DNA of 64,000 bases, from positions 434,001-498,000 of the forward strand of contig JAGYJU010000020.1 of NCBI GenBank assembly GCA_018401965.1. The letters are read 5' to 3'. How positions within the stretch are numbered: the stretch's first letter is position 1; each line of letters starts with the position of its first letter. This document shows, in pieces, positions 47,435 through 57,593 of this stretch. The DNA is from Roseicyclus sp. (GTDB taxonomy: Bacteria; Pseudomonadota; Alphaproteobacteria; Rhodobacterales; Rhodobacteraceae). Under the pieces are notes generated by a model. That model did not search any database, had not been told where the DNA came from, and worked only from the letters and a program-made list of their open reading frames with translations. The position numbers and the translations under genes are program-made.

Positions 47435-48275
47435 GGAAATAGACCTGACAAACAGATTCGCAGCCCTGAGCCATCCGGCACGTCTGGATGTGGTGCAGCT
47501 GTTGATCCGGCGGCATCCGGACCAGGTGCCTGCCGGGGAAATCGCCGGCGTTCTGGGGCTGAAGCCCAATACGCTCAGCGCCTACCTGGCCGACCTGGTG
47601 CAAGCCGGGCTGATCACCCGAAGCCGCAGTGGCACGTCGCTGCGCTATGGGGCCGATCTTAACGGTCTGCGATCGATGACCGAGGGTTTGTTACATGATT
47701 GTTGCCGTGGTCGGCCAGACCTGTGCCCGCCCACGTCCGATTCTTCCCCTTCCGGAGTATCCCCCATGCCCGACCGCCGTTTCCGTGTCTTGTTCATCTG
47801 CACCGGCAATTCTGCCCGTTCCATCTTTGCCGAATCGATCCTGCGCGACATGGCTGGCGACAGGTTCGAGGTGTTTTCGGCGGGCACCCGGCCGCAGTCG
47901 GAGCTGAACCCGATGGCGGTCGAGATGCTGCGCAGCAAGGGCTTTGAGACCGGCGATCTGCGGTCCAAGAACCTGTCCGAATTCCAGGGCGACGCTGCGC
48001 CGGAATTCGATTTCGTCTTTACCGTGTGTGACCGCGCCGCCAACGAGGCATGCCCGCCTTGGCCCGGCCAACCCATGTCTGCCCATTGGAGCACGCCGGA
48101 CCCGGTGAAGGCCACAGGCACGAACGCGGAACGGATGCTGGCGTTTCAACACGCGTTCGGGATGTTGCGCAACCGGATCGCGGCCTTTGCCGCGCTGCCG
48201 CTCGACACGCTGGACCGGATCTCGCTCCAACACGCGCTGGACGATATCGCGCTGACACAGGATGACGCAGAATGA
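47433..48275 (+). CDS. ArsR-ArsC fusion: arsenic-responsive regulator joined to arsenate reductase
   Basis: Residues 1-90 form an ArsR-type winged helix ([13 protein letters not shown]; recognition region [12 protein letters not shown]). A linker with several Cys (C-C at about 90-91) leads to a low-molecular-weight phosphatase-type arsenate reductase from about residue 113. Its P-loop C-T-G-N-S-A-R-S starts at Cys123, and further Cys lie in [11 protein letters not shown]. The normal ArsC is a separate 140-residue protein. The 280-residue fusion is coupled to the GAPDH gene by a 4-nt overlap. An internal ATG at 47766 could give free ArsC. Confidence 0.88.
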   Translation: MEIDLTNRFAALSHPARLDVVQLLIRRHPDQVPAGEIAGVLGLKPNTLSAYLADLVQAGLITRSRSGTSLRYGADLNGLRSMTEGLLHDCCRGRPDLCPPTSDSSPSGVSPMPDRRFRVLFICTGNSARSIFAESILRDMAGDRFEVFSAGTRPQSELNPMAVEMLRSKGFETGDLRSKNLSEFQGDAAPEFDFVFTVCDRAANEACPPWPGQPMSAHWSTPDPVKATGTNAERMLAFQHAFGMLRNRIAAFAALPLDTLDRISLQHALDDIALTQDDAE

Positions 48276-49270
48276 CCACCTATGCCCTGAATGGACTTGG
48301 CCGTATCGGCAAGCTGGCGCTGCGCCCCCTTTTGGAACGCGGGGCCAAGATTGCCTGGCTGAACGATGCGGTGGGCGATGCGGCGATGCATGCGCATTTG
48401 CTGGAATTCGACACCGTGCACGGGCGCTGGCGCGCCGATATCACCAGCGATGCGGATAGCATCACGATCGATGGCACCCGCTTGCCGGTGTTCAACGAAC
48501 GTGATCCGGCCAAGCTTCCGCTGGACGGGGTGGATGTGGTGATCGACTGCACCGGCGTGTTCAAGACGGCGGCAAAGATCCAGCCCTATTTCGACGCGGG
48601 CGTAAAGCGGGTGGTTGTCAGCGCCCCGGTCAAGGATGGCGGCGCGGCCAATATCGTCTACGGTGTGAACCATGACATCTACGATCCGGCACAGCACCGG
48701 ATCGTGACGGCGGCCAGTTGCACCACCAATTGCCTGGCCCCGGTCGTCAAGGTGATCCACGAAGCGCTGGGCATCAAGCACGGCTCGATCACCACGATCC
48801 ATGACGTGACCAACACGCAAACCATCGTGGACCGGCCCGCCAAGGATCTGCGCCGCGCGCGGTCGGCGCTGAACAGCCTGATCCCGACCACGACGGGCAG
48901 CGCCACGGCGATCACGCTGATCTATCCCGAACTGACGGGCAAGTTGAACGGTCACGCGGTGCGGGTGCCGCTGCTCAACGCCTCGCTGACCGATTGCGTC
49001 TTCGAGGTGGAGCGCGCGACCACGGCGGAGGAGGTGAACGCGCTCTTCAAGGCCGCCGCCGATGGACCGCTCAAGGATATTCTCGGCTACGAGGAACGGC
49101 CCCTGGTCAGCGCCGATTACACCAATGACACGCGGTCCAGCATCGTCGATGCGCCCTCGACGATGGTGGTGAATGGCACGCAGGTCAAAATCTACGCCTG
49201 GTATGACAATGAAATGGGCTATGCCCACCGATTGGTCGATGTCGCGCTCATGGTGGGTGCCGCGCCATGA
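48272..49270 (+). CDS. ArsJ-associated glyceraldehyde-3-phosphate dehydrogenase
   Basis: The 332-residue GAPDH homologue has the [11 protein letters not shown] fold, catalytic Cys150 in A-A-S-C-T-T-N-C and the His in T-I-H-D-V-T-N. Between ArsC and ArsJ, this isoform is known to convert arsenate plus glyceraldehyde-3-phosphate to 1-arseno-3-phosphoglycerate. The start and stop overlap its neighbours by 4 nt each, so all three proteins are co-translated. Confidence 0.9.
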   Translation: MTTYALNGLGRIGKLALRPLLERGAKIAWLNDAVGDAAMHAHLLEFDTVHGRWRADITSDADSITIDGTRLPVFNERDPAKLPLDGVDVVIDCTGVFKTAAKIQPYFDAGVKRVVVSAPVKDGGAANIVYGVNHDIYDPAQHRIVTAASCTTNCLAPVVKVIHEALGIKHGSITTIHDVTNTQTIVDRPAKDLRRARSALNSLIPTTTGSATAITLIYPELTGKLNGHAVRVPLLNASLTDCVFEVERATTAEEVNALFKAAADGPLKDILGYEERPLVSADYTNDTRSSIVDAPSTMVVNGTQVKIYAWYDNEMGYAHRLVDVALMVGAAP

Positions 49271-50529
49271 CCGATAGCGCCGCGCGCCCCGAAGGCTTTG
49301 CCGCCTATATCGCGGTCACGGCGGCCTATTGGGCCTTCATGCTGACCGATGGCGCGCTGCGCATGCTGGTGCTGCTGCATTTTCACACGCTGGGCTTTTC
49401 CCCGGTGCAACTGGCCTACCTGTTCATCTTGTACGAGATTGCCGGGATCGTCACCAACCTCAGCGCGGGCTGGATCGCGGCGCGCTTTGGCCTGACCGCC
49501 ACGCTTTACGCGGGTCTCGGGGTGCAGATCGTGGCCTTGCTGGCGCTGACCCAGCTTGACCCGGCATGGGGCATCACCGCCTCTGTCGCCTTCGTGATGG
49601 TGGTGCAGGGCCTGTCCGGCGTGGCCAAGGACCTGTCCAAGATGTCGTCGAAATCGGCGGTCAAGATCCTGGCCCCTGCCGGAGACGGAAGCCTGTTTCG
49701 TTGGGTCGCCGTGCTGACCGGATCAAAGAACGCGGTCAAGGGGCTTGGCTTTCTGCTGGGTGCCGCGATGCTGGCGCTTTTGGGGTTCGTGCCTTCCGTT
49801 CTGGCCATGGCGATCGTTCTGGCGGTGATCCTGGCCGCAATCGCCTGGCGCATGCCATCCGGCCTGCCCACCGGGCGCAAGGGCGCCAAGTTTTCCGAGG
49901 TGTTTTCCAAATCCGCCAACGTCAACTGGTTGTCGGCGGCGCGGGTGTTCCTGTTTGGCGCGCGCGACGTGTGGTTCGTGGTCGGCATCCCGATCTATTT
50001 CTACGCCGTGCTGTCGGATGGCACGACCGAGGGCAACCGGATCGCCTTCTTTACCATCGGCACCTTCATGGCGGTCTGGATCATCCTCTATGGCGCGGTG
50101 CAGGCCAGCGCCCCACGCCTGTTGCGCGCCGCGTCGCGCGGCGAGGCGGTGTTGATCTCGCAGGCCTGGATCTGGGCCGGGGCGCTTGCGGTCTTGCCCG
50201 CGGGCCTTGCGGTTCTGGTCGCGATGGCGGGCGCGCCGGCGGCATGGTTGACGGCGAGTGTGATCGTGGGCCTTTTGGTCTTCGGGGCGGTGTTCGCGGT
50301 CAATTCCGCCCTGCACTCCTACCTGATCCTTGCCTTTACCAAGGCCGAACGGGTGACGATGGATGTGGGGTTCTACTACATGGCCAATGCGGCGGGCCGG
50401 TTGCTTGGGACGCTGTTGTCGGGGCTGTCCTACCAGTTGGGCGGGTTGCCCGCCTGCCTGGGCACGGCGGCGGTGATGCTGGTTCTGAGCGCGGTTTTTG
50501 CACGGCGCTTGCAGCCGGTCGCGGCGTGA
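49267..50529 (+). CDS. arsJ: Organoarsenical efflux permease ArsJ
   Basis: This 420-residue MFS protein has about eleven or twelve helices. ArsJ exports 1-arseno-3-phosphoglycerate, which then breaks down outside to release arsenate. The diagnostic cytosolic segment [16 protein letters not shown] is present near residue 118. It overlaps the GAPDH stop by 4 nt and ends the operon. Confidence 0.9.
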   Translation: MTDSAARPEGFAAYIAVTAAYWAFMLTDGALRMLVLLHFHTLGFSPVQLAYLFILYEIAGIVTNLSAGWIAARFGLTATLYAGLGVQIVALLALTQLDPAWGITASVAFVMVVQGLSGVAKDLSKMSSKSAVKILAPAGDGSLFRWVAVLTGSKNAVKGLGFLLGAAMLALLGFVPSVLAMAIVLAVILAAIAWRMPSGLPTGRKGAKFSEVFSKSANVNWLSAARVFLFGARDVWFVVGIPIYFYAVLSDGTTEGNRIAFFTIGTFMAVWIILYGAVQASAPRLLRAASRGEAVLISQAWIWAGALAVLPAGLAVLVAMAGAPAAWLTASVIVGLLVFGAVFAVNSALHSYLILAFTKAERVTMDVGFYYMANAAGRLLGTLLSGLSYQLGGLPACLGTAAVMLVLSAVFARRLQPVAA

Positions 50530-50536
50530 CCGCAGG

Positions 50537-50551
50537 TTAAGCGCCTGTTCA
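50537..50551 (+). promoter_or_regulatory. Candidate CtrA site upstream of the motB remnant
   Basis: TTAA-GCGCCTG-TTCA differs by one base from the CtrA consensus. It is 46 nt upstream of the motB start. CtrA is a known activator of flagellar genes in this group; binding here is inferred. Confidence 0.4.
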
Positions 50552-50597
50552 TGGATCGGGTGCTATGGCTTGGCCCATCGCATCCGATGGACCCGCC

Positions 50598-50777
50598 ATG
50601 GCAGACAATACCGCGCGCCCCCTGATCATAAAACGCAAGAAGGTCATCGCCGGTGGTGGCCATCATGGCGGCGCATGGAAGGTGGCCATTCATGTCCCCT
50701 TTCTTCGTTTGTCATGGCGCAGGTTCGGCGCCGTTCAGATCCGGGGCCTGCAAAGACCCGGCGACATGCCGTTCTGA
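50598..50777 (+). pseudogene. motB: Truncated flagellar motor gene motB
   Basis: The first 30 codons are a clear MotB N-terminus: I-I-K-R-K-K-V then H-H-G-G-A-W-K-V-A, which in intact MotB is followed by Y-A-D-F-V-T-A-M-M-A-F and the membrane helix. Here the similarity ends at 50687. The next 29 codons to the stop (I-H-V-P-F-L-R-L-S...) are unrelated, and no trace of the remainder appears in any frame up to 50905. The gene is therefore cut by a deletion, not by a single-base shift. No other gene is supported between 50778 and 50905. Confidence 0.8.
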
Positions 50778-50905
50778 CACCTGCGACCCGTATTTCGGGG
50801 CCACGCCATCCCAAGAGATGCACCACCACACTTGCGCCGAACCTTGAACAAACTGCTAATCGGCCACGGTATTTCGATTGGATTTTAGGCGTCCGCCGGG
50901 ATCGG

Positions 50906-51244
50906 TCAGCGGCGCGAAAGAACCTTGCCGTCGCAGGGTGTGGGCCATTGCCGTCCACGCGCATCATAGGTGGTCAAGGGGGTCGCCCCCCGGCCAGCAG
51001 ATCGCGCGCGCGTTTCGGCAATGCCGCGCTGTGCCGCCAGGATCAGGCGGGCATTCTGGCTGGCGATATCGGCCAAGACGGCAAGCCCGGATGGCGGCGG
51101 CGCATGGTCGGCCAGGGTTTGCATCGCCCGCGCCAACCGGTCCGGCATCTGCGCCAACCAGACAAGATCCCCCGTCAAAAGCGCCTCTCGCTGGTGATCG
51201 AGCAGGGCTTTCACCGTGGCAAGAGCACGGTCCGCGCCGGTCAT
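50906..51244 (-). CDS. flgN: FlgN-like flagellar chaperone
   Basis: The 112-residue helical protein has the FlgN-type pattern L-L-D-H-Q-R-E-A-L-L-T-G-D-L near the N-terminus and N-A-R-L-I-L-A-A-Q-R-G-I with a T-Y-D-A-R-G segment near the end. FlgN escorts hook-associated proteins FlgK and FlgL. The start overlaps the flgJ stop as ATGA. The assignment rests on weak similarity plus the flagellar neighbourhood. Confidence 0.7.
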   Translation of the reverse strand: MTGADRALATVKALLDHQREALLTGDLVWLAQMPDRLARAMQTLADHAPPPSGLAVLADIASQNARLILAAQRGIAETRARSAGRGATPLTTYDARGRQWPTPCDGKVLSRR

Positions 51245-51552
51245 TCGACGCGAAGCCCGGCGGTTTCGCGCGCGACCAGCGCCTGAAACAGGGATTCGGC
51301 GAGGCCTATGCCGCCCCTGTCGGCCAGGGCGCGGGCATGTTCACCCCGCAGTAGAGAGGCGAATTGATCCTCTCCGACACCGCCACCGAAACTTGCACGG
51401 CTTTCGCCAAACCCGGCATGTTTCAGCATTTCGGCCAGAAAGCTCGCCTCCAGCTCGCGGGCGACATCGCGCAGCGCCGCAAGATCGGGTTCCGTTGCGC
51501 CAAGCGATGATCGGGCTGGCACCGAGCCGGGCAAGGCGAGTGTCGGGGTCAT
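51241..51552 (-). CDS. flgJ: FlgJ-type rod-binding protein
   Basis: The 103-residue protein corresponds to the rod-binding N-terminal domain of FlgJ, without the muramidase domain, as is usual in alphaproteobacteria. The conserved A-R-E-L-E-A-S-F-L-A-E-M-L-K-H-A-G stretch and a later F-A-S-L-L-R-G-E segment are visible. The ATG at 51550-51552 follows a GGAG box. It diverges from fliK and overlaps flgN. Confidence 0.82.
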   Translation of the reverse strand: MTPTLALPGSVPARSSLGATEPDLAALRDVARELEASFLAEMLKHAGFGESRASFGGGVGEDQFASLLRGEHARALADRGGIGLAESLFQALVARETAGLRVE

Positions 51553-51663
51553 GGTCCAAACTCCGGGTCCGTCGATTTTTCCCGAGCCTGCCATGGGCGT
51601 CTTAACAATCCGTAAGGGGGTTGCTGTCATGGATCGGCGCAGTGTCGGCGGTAGGACTGCAGC

Positions 51664-53591
51664 ATGGATGATTTTTCTGTCGCGCTGGCCGGTGCCCCCG
51701 TGCCACAGGCCATTTCGGGGGGCGCGCGCGCGCCAGTGCCCGATTCCGTGGGTTTCCTCGCGGTCTTTGCGCCGGTGGCCGATGACCTCCGGCTGCCTGT
51801 CCCGCTGCCCTTGGGCGATGTTCGCGCCTCGGGCCAGCCCATCGATCCGCGACGTGACCCGGACCTGCCAGATGGTCCGGGGGCATCGCCCGGCGGATCA
51901 CAGGCCCTGGCCCAAGCGGCATTTCAGCCCGACATGGTTCAAATGCTGCAAATCATTGCCCCAATGGGGTGGCAAAACCCCGGTGCAGGGGCCGGACCTT
52001 CCGGGCAGACGGGTTTGGCGGCCAGCCTGGCCCGCGACCGCCGGGCGGGCTACCCGCCTGGGCAGCCTGTCGCGGCGACGGGCACCAGCCCCATGCCATA
52101 TGATCAAGATACCGGCGATGACGTGGTCGGCCGACCCCCGTTCGCGCAATGGCCTGTCGAGCCAGGTGCCGAAGCGGTGGCGGGGCCACCCCCCGGTGTT
52201 CAACCCGAAACGCCGCCCTTTGTGGCAATTGGCCCGGGCGACCCGGCGATGCCGCCCGTGCCGCGTGGGGCCATTCCCGATCCTGCAGCGCACCAGATGG
52301 GGCCATCCCCTTTTGCACCGCCCGCAAGGTCCGGGGATGGTGCGGCGCGCATGCCCGCCGGGGTCGGCTTTCCCGATCCGACGGGCAACACGCTTTCGCG
52401 CGCCATCTTGGCGGCAGATGCCAAGGTGCAGGTGCAGGTGCAGGGACAAGCCATTGCCATGGACAGCCAAGCGGCGACACCGGCCAAAACCACGGTGGTG
52501 GCCGCCCGGACCGAGGCATCGCCTGGATTGCCCGGTCAGGATGTGACGCCACCGGCAGGGTCCGGTCTCGGGCTTGATCCCGGGACGCTCGCCGCAGACC
52601 CCGCGCCCCCCGTGCAAATATCCGGGTGGGGCAAGGGTGTGGGGGGGGATCAAGATGCCCGAACCGATGCGACCCCCAAGGCGGTGCAGGTCAGACGGGA
52701 TGGCTTGCCTGCCCCCGCGAGCGCCGCACCCGTCGCGCCGGCCCCGGTTGCATCGGCCCCGGCACCGGTCTTGCACGCCTTGGCCAATGATGAACCTGCC
52801 CGGCCCGCCCCGGTTCCCGACAGCCCTGGCGGCCCTGACCGTCCGACCGTGACGGGCGCGGGGCCGATCAATCTTGGCCCCGTGTCGGCGCGGTCTTCGG
52901 GTTCTGAACCGGCGATTCCCCGGTTCGATGGGCCGATGTCGGATCGCCCCGAAGCGGGCGCTTTTGCGGCCCGTGTTCCCCCGGTCGCGCGGACGGGACC
53001 GGGCCAGCGGGGGACCGATCCGCGCCATCCGCCCCGGCGCGAGATAGGCCAGCACTCCCGCCATTGGCCGTGTCCTCCGCGCCTGTCGATGCGGCGGTCG
53101 GCCCGAATTTTTGGCCAGGGCCTGCTGCAGACGGGACAGTTTCACCATCGCCCACGGCGGATCGCCCCGCGCCCTCGGTGCTGCCCAGCGCCCCCGCGGT
53201 GCAGATCCTGCAGGCATTGGTCGACCCGGGCCGGGATCGCGACGCGCCGCTCGATCTGGCGCTGGACCCGCCCGAACTTGGCCGTTTGCGGCTGAGTTTT
53301 TCAGACATCAACGGCGCGCTCACCTTGGTCATCGCCGCCGAGCGTCCGGAAACCGCCGACCTGATGCGGCGCCATCTCGGCCTTTTGGCACAGGAATTTG
53401 CCCGTGCCGGGATCGATGCGCCGATGGTGAGCATCTCGAACGGGGGGGCGGATGGGCGGCACGATCAAAGGCCTGCCATCCCGATGCCCCATGCGCCCGG
53501 CGGCGGCGGCCCGCAAGGGGAACACCCGGCGCCGCCCCGTGCACAGACGGCCCCCACCCCGTCTCGGGGTGGGCTTGATCTACGTGTCTGA
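51664..53591 (+). CDS. fliK: Flagellar hook-length control protein FliK, one apparent frameshift
   Basis: FliK measures the hook and switches export specificity. The first 460 residues are a long disordered Pro/Ala/Gly linker. The last 140 form the Flg_hook domain (L-D-L-A-L-D-P-P-E-L-G-R-L-R-L-S-F). The domain is in a different frame; a missing base in the G-run at 53009-53013 would explain it. Adding one G gives 642 residues. A GTGCAG triple repeat occurs near 52425. flgD follows 21 nt later. Confidence 0.82.
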
Positions 53592-53612
53592 TCTGTCAAA
53601 AAAGGCAAAACC

Positions 53613-54269
53613 ATGGAAATTTTCCCTGAAACCACGGCTGCGCAACGGTCTTCCACCACGGCCGCAGCCAGCACGATCACGGCGGATTTTGAAACCTTCC
53701 TGCGCCTTTTGACGACGCAGATGCAAAACCAGGATCCGCTCAACCCGATGGACTCGACCGAATTCGCAAGCCAGTTGGCGCAGTTTTCGGGCGTCGAACA
53801 ACAGGTGCGGACCAATGACCTGTTGTTGGGGCTGCAGGCGGGCCTTGCCACGATGGGCATGGGGGAATTGGGTGGCTGGATCGGCATGCAGGCGCGGGCC
53901 GACATGCCGGTGAATTTCCAGGGTCAAACCGTGACGCTGGCCGGGGTGCCGCATCCCTTGGCCGACCGGATGGAACTGATCGTGCGCAACGACCGGGACG
54001 AGGTGGTGCAACAGGTCCCCGTCCCGCTCAGCACTGACGCGGTCGCGTGGACGGGCCGCGACCTGTCGGGCGCGCTCGTGCCGCCCGGCGTCTATACGTT
54101 TTCGATCCAGAACTGGTCGGGTGAAGACATGATCGAAGACCGCGCCGCCATGGTCTATTCCACCATCCAGGAGGCGCAACTGGTCGGTGCCGATGTTTGG
54201 CTGACCATGGACGGCGGGCTCAGCATCCCGGCGCAATCGGTTCTCGGGCCGCGCCGGGCCGATGCGTGA
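53613..54269 (+). CDS. flgD: Flagellar hook capping protein FlgD
   Basis: The 218-residue FlgD starts with the disordered region and the conserved F-L-R-L-L-T-T-Q-M-Q-N-Q-D-P-L-N-P-M-D-S segment (about residues 28-47). FlgD-Ig/tudor-like domains follow. It scaffolds hook assembly. It is downstream of fliK and converges on ubiB. Confidence 0.9.
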   Translation: MEIFPETTAAQRSSTTAAASTITADFETFLRLLTTQMQNQDPLNPMDSTEFASQLAQFSGVEQQVRTNDLLLGLQAGLATMGMGELGGWIGMQARADMPVNFQGQTVTLAGVPHPLADRMELIVRNDRDEVVQQVPVPLSTDAVAWTGRDLSGALVPPGVYTFSIQNWSGEDMIEDRAAMVYSTIQEAQLVGADVWLTMDGGLSIPAQSVLGPRRADA

Positions 54270-54276
54270 CCGGGGG

Positions 54277-55806
54277 TCAGATCAGCATCACGACCGCGGC
54301 GAGGCCCGCGCCGAGCGCGAGGCCAAGCGCGCCATAGCCGATACGCTCGGCCCATGGGGTGCGGCGGTGTGCGCGCTGAGGGTTGGCTTGGGCCAAAAGC
54401 GCCTGTTCGGCCAATGCGGGCAAGCGCGGCCCGAACCGCGACAGGACGCGCACGGTGTTCCACAGGTCGCGCACCACGGCCTTGGGCCCGACATGATCCT
54501 TTATGTATTCCTCGACCACGGGCCGGGCGACGACCCAGATGTTGATATCCGGATCCAGCGACCGGGCCACGCCTTCGACCACAACCATGGTGCGTTGCAG
54601 CAAGATCAGCTCGGTCCGGGTTTCCATCCCGAACCGTTCGGTCACCTCGAACAGGTAGGCCAACAGCCGCGCCATCGAGATGCGGCTGGCATCCATGCCG
54701 AAAATCGGCTCGCCCACGGATCGCAGGGCTTGCGCGAATTCATCGATGTCCCGGTCGGCGGGCACGTATCCCGCTTCGAAATGCACCTCGGCCACGCGCC
54801 GGTAATCCTTGCGGATGAACCCCATGAGGATCTCGGCATAGATCCGGCGCGTGTAGACGTCGAGCCGCCCCATGATGCCGAAATCCAGCGCCACGATATC
54901 GCCGTTCGGCGCCACCTTCAGGTTTCCCTGGTGCATGTCGGCATGAAAAAAGCCGTCGCGCAGCGCGTGGCGCAAAAACATCTGCAACACGCGCGTGCCC
55001 AAGGCCTTCTTGTCGTGACCGGCGGCCTCGATCGCGGCCAGATCGGACATGGTGATGCCCTCGACCCAACCCAGCGTCATCATCCGCCGCGACGACAGGA
55101 ACCATTCGATTTCCGGCACCACGAACCCGTCGTCACGCTGGGTATTGGTATGGAATTCACCGCAGGCCGACGCTTCGATCCGCAGGTCCAGTTCCTGCAT
55201 CACCACGCCTTCGAAATGCTCGATCACCGCGCGCGGGCGCAAACGGCGCGACCCGGGCGACAATGTTTCAACAACCCAGGCGATCAGGTAGAACGCGTCG
55301 ATATCCTTGCGAAACGCGCGTTCGATGCCGGGGCGCAGGATCTTGACGGCAACGGCGCGCCCATCATGGGCCAATCTGGCCTTGTGCACCTGCGCGATGG
55401 ATGCGGCCGCGACGGGTTCGGAAAACTCGGAAAACAGCGCCTCGACCGGTTTTTCCATTTCCTGCGCCACGACGCGCCGCGCCTCGGCCAGGGGAAAGGG
55501 CGGCAACTTGTCTTGCAAGACCTGCAATTGCAGCGCCATCTCGGGGCCGACCACATCGGGCCGGGTCGACAGGATTTGGCCGAACTTGATGTAGGCGGGG
55601 CCAAGGGCGGTCAGCGCGCGGGGCACGGATGGCACGCCCGGGTCGCCGCGCAGGCCCAGCCATTTGAACGGCCATCCCAGGATGCGCGCCGCGATCCGGA
55701 TCGACCGGGGGGCATCGACCGCCTCCAGGACCGCGCCCATGGCACCGGTGCGTTCAAATGTGGCGCCGGTGCGGATCAGCCGCCAGATGTTATGGGGGCC
55801 CTTCAC
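54277..55806 (-). CDS. ubiB: UbiB ubiquinone biosynthesis kinase-like protein
   Basis: The 509-residue member of the atypical kinase family UbiB/ABC1/ADCK is needed for ubiquinone synthesis. The N-terminal K-x-G-Q motif is in A-Y-I-K-F-G-Q, the Ala-rich loop A-A-A-S-I-A-Q-V-H follows, and D-M-H-Q-G-N and D-F-G-I-M-G are catalytic segments. A C-terminal membrane helix is present. The start is GTG 55804-55806, 1 nt after the ubiE stop, so the two are in one operon. Confidence 0.93.
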   Translation of the reverse strand: MKGPHNIWRLIRTGATFERTGAMGAVLEAVDAPRSIRIAARILGWPFKWLGLRGDPGVPSVPRALTALGPAYIKFGQILSTRPDVVGPEMALQLQVLQDKLPPFPLAEARRVVAQEMEKPVEALFSEFSEPVAAASIAQVHKARLAHDGRAVAVKILRPGIERAFRKDIDAFYLIAWVVETLSPGSRRLRPRAVIEHFEGVVMQELDLRIEASACGEFHTNTQRDDGFVVPEIEWFLSSRRMMTLGWVEGITMSDLAAIEAAGHDKKALGTRVLQMFLRHALRDGFFHADMHQGNLKVAPNGDIVALDFGIMGRLDVYTRRIYAEILMGFIRKDYRRVAEVHFEAGYVPADRDIDEFAQALRSVGEPIFGMDASRISMARLLAYLFEVTERFGMETRTELILLQRTMVVVEGVARSLDPDINIWVVARPVVEEYIKDHVGPKAVVRDLWNTVRVLSRFGPRLPALAEQALLAQANPQRAHRRTPWAERIGYGALGLALGAGLAAVVMLI

Positions 55807-55807
55807 C

Positions 55808-56563
55808 TCAGATCTTCCAGCCGGAATGCAGCGCGGCGATGCCCAGCGACAGGTTGCGATACCCGACCTGTTCGAACCCCGCCGTGCGGATCATGTCGGC
55901 GAATGTCTCCTGATCGGGAAAGCGGCGGATCGATTCGACCAGGTATTGATAGCTGTCGCGGTCTCCCGCGATCAGCTGGCCCATGCGCGGGATCACGTTG
56001 AAGGAATACAGGTCATAGAGTTTTTGCAGCCCGTCATTGGGCAGCTGGCTGAATTCCAGCACCATCAACCGCCCGCCGGGGCGCAGCACGCGAAACGCTT
56101 CGGCCAGCGCATCGGGGATGCGGGTGACATTGCGGATGCCGAAACTGATCGTGTAGCGGTCGAAACTGTTGTCTTCGAACGGAAGCGCCATGGCGTCGCC
56201 CACGATCCAGTCCAGCTTGTCGGCCATCTGGGCTGCTTCGGCGCGCTTTTGGCCCTCGATCAACATGGATTCGGTCATGTCGAGCACCGTCGCGCGCGCG
56301 CCCGGCGCACGCCCGAGGAACCGGAAAGCCACATCGCCGGTGCCGCCCGCGACATCCAGAAGGCGCTGACCATCGTGCGGCACGAGCCAATCCATCATCG
56401 CATCCTTCCAGACGCGGTGGATGCCCATGCTCATCACATCGTTCATGATGTCGTATTTCGACGCCACATTGGTAAAGACACCATGGACCATCCCGGCCTT
56501 CTGGTCTTCGGCGACCTGCTGAAAGCCGAAGTGGGTCGTGCGACCGTTTGTGTCATCGGCCAT
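55808..56563 (-). CDS. ubiE: Ubiquinone/menaquinone biosynthesis methyltransferase
   Basis: UbiE is a SAM-dependent C-methyltransferase of ubiquinone synthesis. The 251-residue protein has the SAM motif L-D-V-A-G-G-T-G-D near residue 70. The UbiE signatures [17 protein letters not shown] and S-F-G-I-R-N-V-T are present. I chose ATG 56561-56563, starting M-A-D-D-T-N. It is co-transcribed with ubiB and diverges from mutM. Confidence 0.95.
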   Translation of the reverse strand: MADDTNGRTTHFGFQQVAEDQKAGMVHGVFTNVASKYDIMNDVMSMGIHRVWKDAMMDWLVPHDGQRLLDVAGGTGDVAFRFLGRAPGARATVLDMTESMLIEGQKRAEAAQMADKLDWIVGDAMALPFEDNSFDRYTISFGIRNVTRIPDALAEAFRVLRPGGRLMVLEFSQLPNDGLQKLYDLYSFNVIPRMGQLIAGDRDSYQYLVESIRRFPDQETFADMIRTAGFEQVGYRNLSLGIAALHSGWKI

Positions 56564-56650
56564 CGGGGCTTGTCCTTCCTGTAGCTTGCCCCTTCTTATA
56601 GGGGCCTGTTGGGGCGTTACAATGTCGCCACCGCACAAGGAAAGCCCGCT

Positions 56651-57517
56651 TTGCCCGAACTTCCAGAAGTCGAGACAGTCCGTCGCGGGCTTGCCCCCGT
56701 GCTCGAGGGGGCGCGGATCGCCCGCGCGCAGGTCAATCGGCCCGATTTGCGCTGGCCCTTTCCCGAACGCATGGCCGAGCGGCTGACCGGGGTGCGCGTC
56801 GAGCGGCTGCGGCGGCGGTCGAAGTATATCCTGGCCGATCTCGACAGCGGCGAGACCTTGATCGTGCATCTGGGCATGTCGGGGCGCATGATCGTATCGG
56901 CCCCGCAGGGCGGGCGGGACATGCTGGCGCAGTTCCATCATCTGCACCCCGCGCCCGAGAAACATGACCATGTCGTGCTCGACACCGAGGCGGGCGCGCG
57001 GGTGACATTCAATGATGCGCGGCGCTTTGGCGCGATGGACCTGTGCCCGACCGATGCGGTGGACCGCCATTGGCTGATCGAAGGCATCGGGCCGGAGCCC
57101 TTGGGCAATGCGTTCAACGCGGCCCATCTGGTCGCGGCCTTCGCGGGGAAACGCACGCCGGTCAAGACCGCGTTGCTGGATCAAAAGATCGTGGCGGGGC
57201 TGGGCAACATCTATGTCTGCGAGGCGCTGCACCGCGCGGGCATTTCCCCCTTGCGGCTGGCCGGCAAGATCAGCGCGGCGCGCATCGCGGCGCTTGTGGC
57301 GGTCATCCGCGATGTTCTGGCCGAGGCGATCGAGGCGGGCGGGTCGAGCTTGCGTGATTACCGGCAGGCGGATGGCGAACTGGGATATTTTCAACACAGT
57401 TTTCGCGCCTATGGCCGCGCAGCCGAACCCTGCCAAACCCCGGATTGTACAGGAATAATCAAACGGGCGGTGCAATCGGGCCGGTCGAGCTTCTATTGCC
57501 CGACCTGTCAAAGATAA
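56651..57517 (+). CDS. mutM: Formamidopyrimidine-DNA glycosylase
   Basis: MutM excises 8-oxoguanine. The start is TTG 56651 because the catalytic Pro must be residue 2 (P-E-L-P-E-V-E), and AAGGAA lies 7 nt upstream. Further signatures are the internal [17 protein letters not shown] and the C-terminal zinc finger with two C-x2/x4-C pairs (C-Q-T-P-D-C and C-P-T-C). The 288-residue length is normal. Confidence 0.94.
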   Translation: MPELPEVETVRRGLAPVLEGARIARAQVNRPDLRWPFPERMAERLTGVRVERLRRRSKYILADLDSGETLIVHLGMSGRMIVSAPQGGRDMLAQFHHLHPAPEKHDHVVLDTEAGARVTFNDARRFGAMDLCPTDAVDRHWLIEGIGPEPLGNAFNAAHLVAAFAGKRTPVKTALLDQKIVAGLGNIYVCEALHRAGISPLRLAGKISAARIAALVAVIRDVLAEAIEAGGSSLRDYRQADGELGYFQHSFRAYGRAAEPCQTPDCTGIIKRAVQSGRSSFYCPTCQR

Positions 57518-57593
57518 CTTGAAACCGCGCGCCGGGGTGCTAACCCTCCGGCCTCAAGCCCACGTGGCACCCATAGCCGGAGAGCCGGAAGAC

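Noticed and set aside
51600..51616. CtrA site before fliK (TTAACAATCCGTAAG)
   Set aside because: The second half-site matches poorly; one half-site is not enough.
52425..52445. GTGCAG triple repeat in fliK as a phase-variation switch
   Set aside because: The unit is 6 bp, so changes in copy number keep the frame; it is only low-complexity linker coding.
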